Below are positions 1-7,009 of a stretch of 18,182 nucleotides of DNA, piece by piece. This DNA comes from Luminiphilus sp. Lineage in GTDB: Bacteria > Pseudomonadota > Gammaproteobacteria > Pseudomonadales > Halieaceae. The DNA lies in NCBI GenBank assembly GCA_024638905.1, contig JAHEJH010000036.1, positions 1-18,182 on the forward strand, read 5' to 3'. The notes under the pieces are model-generated. The model made no database searches. It was not told the origin of the DNA and worked only from the letters and a program-made list of their open reading frames with translations. A program made the position numbers and the translations under genes. Numbering within the stretch: position 1 is the stretch's first letter; every line of letters begins with the position of its first letter.

Positions 1-1322
1 AACGAGCGAGGCTTGGTGGGGACTGGCTGGGTGGGGGACGTATAGTCGCCCGGCACGGTCCCCTGCGGCATCGGCGCCTCTTCGACCGGGAACAGCGGCT
101 CACCTGTCACCCGATCCAGCAGAAAGACATAGCCCTGCTTAGTGGTTTGGGCCAAGCCCTTGACCTCGCGGCCTTCGATCTCTGCTTCAAACAGGGTCGG
201 CTGGGAGGGCACGTCGAAATCCCAGATATCGTGATGCACGGTTTGGAAGTGCCACACCACTTCTCCCGTGGCGATCGACAAGGCCACTACCGAGCTCGAG
301 TAGTAATCCAGGTTGCCGCGGTGGCCCCCGTAGTAGTCCGGCGACGTATTGCCCGTGGGGACATAGACCAGCCCCAGTTGAGGATCGACCGACAGGTAGG
401 ACCAGGAATTGGTCGTGCCCTGCTGATAGCGCTGATCTGTGGCCCTGTCTGAGGACGGGACTTTATCATCGCTATCGCTCCCAGCTGCGGCAGAGGTCGA
501 CGGTTCAACGGCGACAATGGGCTCCCAGGCCCACAACAGTGCACCGGTGGTTAAATCGTAGGCGCGCACCACACCACTGGGGACGGCGGTGGTGATGTTG
601 TCTGCCACCGAGCCGCCGGTGATCAACGTATTGCCGGTAATTGCCGGCGGGGTATTCAGCATGTAGAACCCGGCCTCATAGGGGCCAAGGCCTTTACTGA
701 GGTCGAGTTCCGCCACCTCACCAAACGGGCAGGTCTGACCGGTAACCGCGTCCAGGCCAAGCACCCGCGCATCCATGAGCGGCGCAATGACCACACGATG
801 GCAAGGCTCGGTCGGTGGGACGCGCTCGTCAGTCCATTGGGTCACGCCCCGACAACGCGGCATAGGGAAGCTTTCCAGGTCGATGTCGGGGGAATAGGAC
901 CAGCGCTCTATCCCGGTTTCGGCATGAATAGCCAAAATGCGGTTAAAAGGGGTGCAGAGATACAAGTGATCTTCGATGAGCACCGGTGTGGCCTGCCAGG
1001 ACGACTGCAGTGGCGCCTCGCCGCTTAATCCACCGATGAAATTCTCGCCCTCTCTGAAGTCCCCCGAGCGATGCGTCCACGCGATCTCCAGTTCCCCAAC
1101 ATTGTCCGGGGTGATTTGTGTCGCGTGACTGAAGTGCCCACCTCCCTCGTCCGCGCCGGGCAGTGACCATCCTTGATAGGGTGCGGCTAAAGCGCGGGAC
1201 GCGACCAGTACTGTGCTCAATAGCGCGAAGAGGATCAGTCCGACCCGCAGACTGTCATGCCTTCTAGCCAGGAGCCCAGAAGGGTGATCGTTGGCGATGC
1301 CCCGATACCCAGTGAAAGTCAT
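1..1322 (-). CDS. PQQ-dependent dehydrogenase, glucose/quinate/shikimate family (3' end cut by window edge)
   Basis: This is the N-terminal 440 residues of a quinoprotein dehydrogenase, which oxidises alcohols or sugars in the periplasm and passes electrons to the respiratory chain. A hydrophobic segment at about residues 27-46 ending in ALA looks like a signal peptide or single anchor. The propeller region carries family hallmarks: CRGV (157-160), the GGHR loop (332-335), HHDIWDFD (363-370) and TKQGYVFLLDR (394-404). By alignment from memory with E. coli glucose dehydrogenase, D368 would be the catalytic Asp and K395 the PQQ-contacting Lys. The multi-helix membrane domain of E. coli Gcd is absent. 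The ATG lies 11 bases after the stop of the AhpD-like gene, so the two are probably cotranscribed. The Shine-Dalgarno is weak (AGCAGG), and an in-frame GTG sits two codons upstream. The substrate cannot be read from the sequence, and the C-terminus is outside the window. Confidence 0.9.
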   Translation of the reverse strand, partial: MTFTGYRGIANDHPSGLLARRHDSLRVGLILFALLSTVLVASRALAAPYQGWSLPGADEGGGHFSHATQITPDNVGELEIAWTHRSGDFREGENFIGGLSGEAPLQSSWQATPVLIEDHLYLCTPFNRILAIHAETGIERWSYSPDIDLESFPMPRCRGVTQWTDERVPPTEPCHRVVIAPLMDARVLGLDAVTGQTCPFGEVAELDLSKGLGPYEAGFYMLNTPPAITGNTLITGGSVADNITTAVPSGVVRAYDLTTGALLWAWEPIVAVEPSTSAAAGSDSDDKVPSSDRATDQRYQQGTTNSWSYLSVDPQLGLVYVPTGNTSPDYYGGHRGNLDYYSSSVVALSIATGEVVWHFQTVHHDIWDFDVPSQPTLFEAEIEGREVKGLAQTTKQGYVFLLDRVTGEPLFPVEEAPMPQGTVPGDYTSPTQPVPTKPRS

Positions 1323-1333
1323 CGCCACCCTGC

Positions 1334-1930
1334 TTACCTCACCACCACCGGGTCACCCGATGTCGGCGTGACGTGATTACCGTGGCCGAAGGGCAAATTG
1401 AAACCCTCAGGAAGGTCCTCGGTCATATCGAGCACCGCGGCTAGTCGGCCCACTCCCACATAGAGCGCGCAATGCATCAGTAGCTCCACAATTTCGGCTT
1501 CTGAAAAGAGCGCTTTAAGCTGCTCAAAAAATGCCCCATCGATGGATAAATGATCGCAGGCGAATCGGTCGCCCAGTTCAACCGCAAGGCGTTCCCGATC
1601 GTTGAGAGACTCCGCTTCATGTGGCTGTTCCAAGCTACAGACATCGTCTTCGGAGACGTCAGCATTGGCTGCGCGGTAGCGGATTGCCATGCAGCTCCGG
1701 CACTGGTTATGAAACGCCACGCGCAATCTCAATAGCTCGATCAAACGCTCAGGCAGCGTCCGTTTAGTCACCATGGCCCCGCCAAAGCCAAGCAAACCCA
1801 TTGCGAGTTCCGGTGAGTGGGCGAGCATCCTTGTGATACCCAGCTCTAGTTCTGTCGCACTGTCGGCGGCGACGAATGTTCGGAGTTCTTCACTCCACTC
1901 GGAGGTCGGTACAAAGCTGATGCGACTCAT
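1334..1930 (-). CDS. AhpD-like / carboxymuconolactone decarboxylase family protein
   Basis: A 198-residue all-helical protein of the CMD/AhpD fold. The diagnostic stretch is a CxxC (C77-R-S-C80) followed by MAIRYRAA, as in alkylhydroperoxidase-like proteins, where the two cysteines form a redox pair. The preceding helix, ERLIELLRLRVAF (61-73), also fits the family. Members include peroxidases and many uncharacterised proteins beside oxidoreductase genes, so a protective redox role in this oxidation cluster is inference. The start is well supported by GAGGA a few bases upstream. It lies between the P450 and the PQQ dehydrogenase on the same strand, 11 bases from the latter. A candidate promoter at 1970-1998 suggests it starts its own transcript. 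Its precise reaction is unknown. Confidence 0.8.
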   Translation of the reverse strand: MSRISFVPTSEWSEELRTFVAADSATELELGITRMLAHSPELAMGLLGFGGAMVTKRTLPERLIELLRLRVAFHNQCRSCMAIRYRAANADVSEDDVCSLEQPHEAESLNDRERLAVELGDRFACDHLSIDGAFFEQLKALFSEAEIVELLMHCALYVGVGRLAAVLDMTEDLPEGFNLPFGHGNHVTPTSGDPVVVR

Positions 1931-1969
1931 GGGTTCCTCTTCTTATGTCGTGTGAGTGCTTGAATTGGC

Positions 1970-1998
1970 ATTCTAGAGGGGCGCTCGCGGCGTGACCA
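1970..1998 (-). promoter_or_regulatory. candidate sigma-70 promoter for the AhpD-like/PQQ dehydrogenase pair
   Basis: Read on the minus strand, TGGTCA (1998-1993) and TAGAAT (1975-1970) are separated by 17 bases. The boxes match the -35 consensus at 4 of 6 and the -10 consensus at 5 of 6 positions. Transcription would start near 1963, giving a leader of about 33 bases that includes the Shine-Dalgarno. It sits in the 210-base gap after the P450 gene, where a separate promoter would be expected. Found by eye only. Confidence 0.4.
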
Positions 1999-2140
1999 CT
2001 CGTTCCAGAGACTGGCTCGGGGTCTAAATTGATTGCGGTGTTAACACGGTGACAGGTTGAGGTGCTCCACGGGTGCCAACAGTTGATAGCAGAGGATTTT
2101 CAGCGCACGATCTCCGTGCAGAAATGGCGCGTTGACGAAG

Positions 2141-3406
2141 CTATCGGCGCGGCGACCACCCAACGTGTAGTGATAGCAAATTACGCCCAAAGAGACTGGG
2201 TTGGTAGACCGGTTCAGGACGATCCGGTAGCAACCAGAAGCGGTCATAACGGCGGGTGAGCGCCTGAAATGCACTGATGATTTCTTGACGGGCCAGCGCG
2301 GCACCCACGCAGACATGCCGGCCCATGCCAAATGCGAGATGACTGCCCGCTTTTTTTCGCTGCAGATCGATGCGATCCGGCTCTGAAAATTGCGCCTCAT
2401 CGCGGTTGGCTGCGCCAAAGCGAATATTCAGCAGTTCACCTTCCTCAAGAGTGACCCCCGCGAGATTGCCACTGTGAGCGCAGCGCCTGAACATGCCTTG
2501 CGCCGGCGATTCCAGCCGCAGAATCTCTTCCGCTAATGTCGGGATCAGCGCTGATTCGGCGAGCACATTGTTGAGCGCGTCGCGGTCTTCAATCAGTAGC
2601 TTCAGACCCGAGCCAATCGCTGCGGTTGTGGTCTCGTTGCCGGAGGCCAGGAGGTCAATGGTGATGACGGTCATCAACTCCTGCATGGTGAAGGCGTCCC
2701 CGTCCTTATCCCGGTAGGCAATGGCCTCGCTGATCAGGTCGTCCCGCGGTTTTTTGCGCCGCTCTGCCACCATGTCAGCGAAGTAGGCCTGCATCTCAAC
2801 AACCAGCCGGGCACACTCTATGCGCCGCTCTCTGCTGGCCATCATGCTGAACGGCTCAACAATGGCGTCTGACCAGATCTTGAACTGGCCAATGTCAGCG
2901 CGCGGGACGCCCAGTAAATCGGCAATGACCATCATTGGAAGGGGGTGCGCGAAGTCCTGAATAAATTCAACCTCCGTCCGCCCTTCAAGCTCGTCGAGTA
3001 GTGATTCAGCGATGGCGTCGATGGCGGGTGTCGCGGCGCGGACCCGCTCTGCAGTAAAGAGTTTCTCCAGAAAACCGCGCACCCGCGTGTGCTGCGGCGG
3101 GTCTGATGTGGAGCAGGAGGCCAGTGGCAACCAGCCGTCATTTTCATAGATATCGATGATTTCCTGAGGGATGCCCTCATCGGCCAGCGCCATCGGGCTC
3201 ACGCTGCTCACGTACTGGTCCGGCGCCCTGATGACCTCACGCGCCAACTCATAGCTGGTGACCAGATGGAAGCCGGTGGACGGCATGCGATACAGCGGCG
3301 TGTTGTGCCGAAGCGCTTGATACAGCGCGTAGGGGCACTGCTGGACCTCCGGATCCATCAGGTCGGGTAGCTCCGAATCCGCTACTGGCCCGCCCTGATC
3401 CGACAC
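2141..3406 (-). CDS. cytochrome P450 (bacterial class I type)
   Basis: A soluble 421-residue P450 with no membrane anchor, the usual length for bacterial enzymes that take electrons from ferredoxin. All signature elements are present: helix C DPPQHTRVR (102-110), the I-helix oxygen-activation motif SGNETT (255-260), the K-helix ExxR (E294-R297) and the heme loop FGMGRHVCVG (359-368), with C366 as the heme thiolate. It would hydroxylate a hydrophobic substrate, which is not identifiable here. No ferredoxin or ferredoxin reductase gene is in the window, so redox partners must come from elsewhere. The start is a GTG 9 bases after the aldehyde dehydrogenase stop, with only a weak AGAG ahead; an in-frame ATG at 3358 is the alternative. 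Close spacing indicates cotranscription with the aldehyde dehydrogenase. A second reading frame stays open past the stop (see findings). Confidence 0.95.
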   Translation of the reverse strand: MSDQGGPVADSELPDLMDPEVQQCPYALYQALRHNTPLYRMPSTGFHLVTSYELAREVIRAPDQYVSSVSPMALADEGIPQEIIDIYENDGWLPLASCSTSDPPQHTRVRGFLEKLFTAERVRAATPAIDAIAESLLDELEGRTEVEFIQDFAHPLPMMVIADLLGVPRADIGQFKIWSDAIVEPFSMMASRERRIECARLVVEMQAYFADMVAERRKKPRDDLISEAIAYRDKDGDAFTMQELMTVITIDLLASGNETTTAAIGSGLKLLIEDRDALNNVLAESALIPTLAEEILRLESPAQGMFRRCAHSGNLAGVTLEEGELLNIRFGAANRDEAQFSEPDRIDLQRKKAGSHLAFGMGRHVCVGAALARQEIISAFQALTRRYDRFWLLPDRPEPVYQPSLFGRNLLSLHVGWSPRR

Positions 3407-3415
3407 TGGCTTGCT

Positions 3416-4825
3416 CTACCCTAGCTGGTTGATGACGTCGCCAAACAGCTCTTCGTCTGAGGGGATTACCTTATCTTCCGCCAACGGCATCGAAACCCAG
3501 GTTTCGTTGATGAGATCACGCCACGAAATATTATTGTTGGTGCCGTTACCGCCCCAAGAACCGCATCCCAGGGAGAACGTCTGCCGCATACCGTTCCAGA
3601 CATTACCGCTGTTAGAGGCTGCCTGCGGTTGGTTCACCATGACGCGAGAGGTGTAGGTGTTCTCGGCCAGCTTCATGATGTTTTCATCATTGTTCGAGTA
3701 AATACCGCAGCTGTGGCCCTGACCTTGATAGGCCTGAATATTCTGTGTGAGCTCAATGGCGTGATCGATGTCACGCGCGCGGTAGAGCGCCATAATCACC
3801 GACAGCTTTTCACCCGAGAAGGGATGCTCAGGACCCCAGCCGTCTTCCTGCACGATGAAGAACTTCGTCTCTTCCGGGATCGAAAGCCCCGCCATCTGGG
3901 CGATTTTCTCCGGAGGTTGCGCCACGATGGCCGTATTCAGATGCAGCTCCTCATCCCAGAGGGTGTTGCGAAGCGCGGCTTTTTCTTCTTCGTTACAAAG
4001 ATAACCACCCTGCGCCTTCAATTTTTCCAGCATGGGTTCATAGATGCCATCAAGCAGTACCACTGAGTTATCCGATGAGCACGATGCCGCCAGATCCAAC
4101 GTCTTTGAGATGCGGATTTTCTCTGCCGCGGCGTCGAGATCAGCCGTGTCATCCACTGTGATAACCGCATTACCCACACCAACGCCCAGCGCAGGTGAAC
4201 CGCTCGAGTAGGCAGCGTGCACCATGGCACCGCCCCCGGTAGCGAGCACCAGGTCGCACTGGCGCATCAATTCATTAGTGGTCTCGAGGCTAGGGGTTTC
4301 GATGCCGATCACCAGATCCTCGGGTGCGCCCATTTTCTTCAGCGCGGCGCGCATCAGGTCACAGATTTTTTTGTTGGTCAGCTTGGCTCGTGGGTGGGGC
4401 GCAACAATGATCGAATTCCTGCCTTTGACGGCGTGAATGCCTTTGATAACGGGGGTCGCTTCCGGGTTGGTCGAGGGTGCCAGTGCGCCGATTACTCCCA
4501 GCGGCTTGGCGAGGACGCGAATGTTGCGCTCGGGGTATTCCTCAATGATGCCAACGGATTTGTCGTGAATGATGTCGAGGAGAGTGGCGCGGGTTTTGCG
4601 CTGGATCTTCAGGAATTTGCCGTCGTAGTTGCCGAGCTCGGTTTCATCGATAGTGAATTGGGCAATCTCTTCTGCCATACCAGGCCGCGCCACGGACCAC
4701 ACCATGGCCCGGATCAGCGCATCGACCTGTTCCTGCGAATAGTGCTCGATCTGTTTTTGTGCGGCGCGTGATCGCGCGACCAGATCGGCAATAAATGCCT
4801 TGGCGTCACCATTATCCTGCGACAT
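3416..4825 (-). CDS. CoA-acylating aldehyde dehydrogenase (SauS/EutE-like)
   Basis: A 469-residue member of the aldehyde dehydrogenase superfamily, of the branch that converts an aldehyde, CoA and NAD(P)+ into acyl-CoA. Markers are PSTNPEATP (117-125), the cofactor-loop ATGGG (195-199), the catalytic cysteine C249 in SCSSDN, and the late SLGCGSWGGN (418-427), all reminiscent of sulfoacetaldehyde dehydrogenase SauS and EutE/AdhE-type enzymes. The true substrate is unknown. The frame is open for 40 codons further upstream, but the ATG at 4825 is preceded by GGGGGA at 8 bases and begins a normal family N-terminus, so it is chosen. It heads a minus-strand operon with the P450 and is divergent from the isobutyryl-CoA operon, suggesting that its acyl-CoA product feeds beta-oxidation-type enzymes. 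It is not a close match to MmsA. Confidence 0.85.
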   Translation of the reverse strand: MSQDNGDAKAFIADLVARSRAAQKQIEHYSQEQVDALIRAMVWSVARPGMAEEIAQFTIDETELGNYDGKFLKIQRKTRATLLDIIHDKSVGIIEEYPERNIRVLAKPLGVIGALAPSTNPEATPVIKGIHAVKGRNSIIVAPHPRAKLTNKKICDLMRAALKKMGAPEDLVIGIETPSLETTNELMRQCDLVLATGGGAMVHAAYSSGSPALGVGVGNAVITVDDTADLDAAAEKIRISKTLDLAASCSSDNSVVLLDGIYEPMLEKLKAQGGYLCNEEEKAALRNTLWDEELHLNTAIVAQPPEKIAQMAGLSIPEETKFFIVQEDGWGPEHPFSGEKLSVIMALYRARDIDHAIELTQNIQAYQGQGHSCGIYSNNDENIMKLAENTYTSRVMVNQPQAASNSGNVWNGMRQTFSLGCGSWGGNGTNNNISWRDLINETWVSMPLAEDKVIPSDEELFGDVINQLG

Positions 4826-4833
4826 GACGGTTT

Positions 4834-4839
4834 TCCCCC
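4834..4839 (-). promoter_or_regulatory. ribosome binding site deciding the aldehyde dehydrogenase start
   Basis: GGGGGA on the minus strand sits 8 bases before the ATG at 4825. It supports this start over the open extension up to 4945, whose residues look like translated intergenic DNA. Confidence 0.65.
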
Positions 4840-4982
4840 AATCACCAGCAAAACTAAGGACGATAGGGTAAACCGCCCAGCCGCCCCACGCCAGCAAACT
4901 CACCCCAAAAAACTGAGCATTGATGCGGCTTGCAATCGATTCCACCGGTACATTGCAGCGCCGGGTTGGGCGATAATCGGTT

Positions 4983-4988
4983 TATACT
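4983..4988 (+). promoter_or_regulatory. candidate -10 box for the isobutyryl-CoA operon
   Basis: TATACT matches the -10 consensus at 5 of 6 positions. It lies 75 bases upstream of the GTG of the acyl-CoA dehydrogenase, in the 238-base divergent spacer. No convincing -35 box is visible at 16-18 bases upstream, so an activator would be needed if this is a real promoter. The rest of the spacer holds no gene that I can support. Confidence 0.25.
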
Positions 4989-4998
4989 GTGTGGCCGT

Positions 4999-5026
4999 CG
5001 AAGCGAGGTCCTTTGACCCCGCGTCG
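4999..5026 (+). repeat. imperfect inverted repeat / hairpin in the leader of the acyl-CoA dehydrogenase operon
   Basis: The 12-base arms are CGAAGCGAGGTC and GACCCCGCGTCG. They pair at 10 of 12 positions around a 4-base CTTT loop. There is no U-tract, so it is not a standard terminator. The repeat lies between the candidate -10 box and the Shine-Dalgarno GGAG (5052-5055). It could be an operator or a structured leader. Confidence 0.45.
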
Positions 5027-5063
5027 CACGGTGTCGATAGCCCGAGCGGTTGGAGCACCCTGA

Positions 5064-6224
5064 GTGAATTTTGAACTAAACGACGATCAGCAAGCTTATA
5101 TAGCCAGCGCCAAGGCTTTCTCTGAGAAAGAGCTTGCGCCTCATGCCGCGTATTGGGATGCGGAATCCGTTTTTGCCAAGGAGGCGCTGAAGGCCGCCGG
5201 TGAATTGGGCTTTATGGGCATGTATACCCCCGAAGCCGCGGGTGGGCTGGGTATGGGACGTCTGGATGCCAGCCTGATCGTGGAAGAGCTCGCGAAGGGA
5301 TGCACCACCACCGCCGCGTTTCTGACGATTCACAATATGGCCACTGCGATGATCGGCAAGTACTGCCAACAATCGGTGGTCGATGAGTGGTGTCCCGAAT
5401 TGGTGATGGGCGAAAAGCTCGCGTCTTATTGCCTTACCGAGCCGGGCGCGGGCTCCGACGCGGGCAGTTTGCGGACCAGTGCCGTACTCGATGGCGACGC
5501 CTATGTGGTCAATGGCAGCAAAGTCTTTATCTCAGGTGCAGGCGAAACGGATGTGCTGGTGGTGATGACCCGCACCGCGGATTCGGGACCCAAAGGGGTG
5601 ACCGCCTTGCTGATACCGGCCGATGCCGAGGGCATCGAGTACGGCAAAAAAGAACACAAGATGGGCTGGAACGCCCAGCCCACTCGCATGATCACCTTCG
5701 ACAACGTACGCGTCCCGGTATCGAATCGGCTGGGGGAAGAAGGTCAGGGTTTTGCCATTGCAATGGAAGGACTGGACGGTGGCCGCATTAATATCGCCAC
5801 TTGCTCGGTCGGTACGGCACAGCGCGCGATTCAGGACGCGACGGCCTACGTGCAGGAGCGCAAGCAGTTCGATACCGCTATCGCGGAGTTTCAGAATACT
5901 CAATTCAGGCTCGCAGACATGCTGACGGAGCTGGTTGCAGCCCGGCAGATGATTCGGCTCGCCGCCAGCAAGCTAGACAACAATGATCCGCAGGCGACCA
6001 CTTACTGCGCTATGGCCAAGCGCTTTGCTACCGACGTGGGCTTTACAGTCTGCAATGATGCCCTGCAGTTGCTCGGGGGTTATGGCTACATCAAGGAGTA
6101 TCCGATGGAGCGCTACGTGCGCGACACCCGGGTGCATCAAATTCTCGAAGGAACCAATGAAATTATGCGCGTCATCGTCGGCCGGAAGCTGCTGATGGAC
6201 GGCGCTCTGGAGGTTATTCAATGA
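5064..6224 (+). CDS. acyl-CoA dehydrogenase, probably isobutyryl-CoA dehydrogenase
   Basis: A 386-residue FAD flavoenzyme that introduces the alpha-beta double bond into an acyl-CoA; by context, isobutyryl-CoA to methacrylyl-CoA. It has the standard length and three-domain layout: helical N-terminus, central beta domain with YCLTEPGAGSD (122-132), and C-terminal helices with LLGGYGYIKEYPMER (336-350). The catalytic base is E362 in LEGTNEIMR, the position used by short- and branched-chain members. Substrate assignment rests mainly on the three downstream genes, which specify the valine route. The start is a GTG with GGAG 8 bases upstream. Its stop overlaps the next gene's ATG (ATGA), implying translational coupling. 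A role on 2-methylbutyryl-CoA or another short acyl-CoA cannot be excluded. Confidence 0.9.
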   Translation: MNFELNDDQQAYIASAKAFSEKELAPHAAYWDAESVFAKEALKAAGELGFMGMYTPEAAGGLGMGRLDASLIVEELAKGCTTTAAFLTIHNMATAMIGKYCQQSVVDEWCPELVMGEKLASYCLTEPGAGSDAGSLRTSAVLDGDAYVVNGSKVFISGAGETDVLVVMTRTADSGPKGVTALLIPADAEGIEYGKKEHKMGWNAQPTRMITFDNVRVPVSNRLGEEGQGFAIAMEGLDGGRINIATCSVGTAQRAIQDATAYVQERKQFDTAIAEFQNTQFRLADMLTELVAARQMIRLAASKLDNNDPQATTYCAMAKRFATDVGFTVCNDALQLLGGYGYIKEYPMERYVRDTRVHQILEGTNEIMRVIVGRKLLMDGALEVIQ

Positions 6225-7009
6225 GCATCAGCCCATCCGAAAAAATCAAAGTCTCGATCGAGGGCAGCATCGCGACGGTCATGATCGACAATCCTTCTGC
6301 CAATACCTGGGACCGCGAGAGCTTGCCGGCACTGAAGGCCGTCGTCGAAGCCTTGAATGCCGAGCCGACCGTTTACGCCTTGGTGCTGACGGGCGCGGGT
6401 GAGAAGTTTTTCTCGGCGGGTGCGGATCTGAACCAGTTTGCCTCCGGTGATGCGGATGTGGCCCGGGCCGTAGGCGAGGCCTTTGGCGAGGCGTTTGAGA
6501 CGCTGGCTGATTTCCGCGGTGTGTCGATTGCCGCCATCAACGGATTTGCGATGGGCGGTGGCCTGGAAGTGGCGCTGGCCTGTGATATCCGTATTGCTGA
6601 GGAGCAGGCGGCGCTGGCGCTGCCCGAGGCGCGTGTGGGCTTGCTGCCCTGCGCCGGTGGCACCCAGCGGTTGACCCAGTTAGTGGGCGAGGGTTGGGCC
6701 AAGCGCATGATTCTCTGTGGTGAGCGCATTGGCGCCCAGCAGGCGCAAACCCTGGGACTGGTAGAGGAAGTCGTACCAACAGGCGAGGCGCTGGCAACCG
6801 CTACAGCGCTGGCGGCCAAAGTGGGTAATCAGTCACCCACCTCGGTGGCGGCCTGCAAACGTCTTATTCATTCGGCTCGAAATATCGCGATCGCCGACGG
6901 CCTCGTTGCGGAGCGCGATGAGTTTGTCGCGTTATTCTCAACCGAGGATCAGCAGGAAGGCACCAACGCGTTCCTCGAAAAGCGTGAGCCCGAGTGGAAA
7001 AATCGATGA
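6221..7009 (+). CDS. enoyl-CoA hydratase, probably methacrylyl-CoA hydratase
   Basis: A 262-residue crotonase-fold enzyme, the usual length for short-chain enoyl-CoA hydratases. The oxyanion-hole strand FSAGADL (64-70) is present. Both catalytic glutamates are present: E116 in GGGLEVALACD, and E136 in PEARVG, followed by GGTQRL (146-151). In this operon it would hydrate methacrylyl-CoA to 3-hydroxyisobutyryl-CoA. It shares an ATGA overlap with the gene before it and another with the gene after it, so the three products are likely made in fixed proportion. The general hydratase activity is secure; the methacrylyl-CoA specificity is inferred from position. Confidence 0.9.
   Translation: MSISPSEKIKVSIEGSIATVMIDNPSANTWDRESLPALKAVVEALNAEPTVYALVLTGAGEKFFSAGADLNQFASGDADVARAVGEAFGEAFETLADFRGVSIAAINGFAMGGGLEVALACDIRIAEEQAALALPEARVGLLPCAGGTQRLTQLVGEGWAKRMILCGERIGAQQAQTLGLVEEVVPTGEALATATALAAKVGNQSPTSVAACKRLIHSARNIAIADGLVAERDEFVALFSTEDQQEGTNAFLEKREPEWKNR

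Noticed and set aside
147..452. Plus-strand frame of 101 codons near the left edge
   Set aside because: Antisense to the quinoprotein dehydrogenase, whose conserved HHDIWDFD and GGHR motifs lie on the minus strand here.
2038..2047. Perfect palindrome GTGTTAACAC after the P450 gene
   Set aside because: Ten bases without T-run or a nearby promoter; too short to call a terminator or operator.
4217..4771. 184-codon open frame on the plus strand opposite the aldehyde dehydrogenase
   Set aside because: It lies fully antisense to a strongly supported gene, has no recognisable domain, and arises from GC-biased codons.
4826..4945. In-frame 40-codon N-terminal extension of the aldehyde dehydrogenase with a hydrophobic, membrane-like stretch
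   Set aside because: The family starts near the ATG at 4825, which has a good Shine-Dalgarno. A membrane anchor is not expected, and the stretch occupies the divergent spacer.
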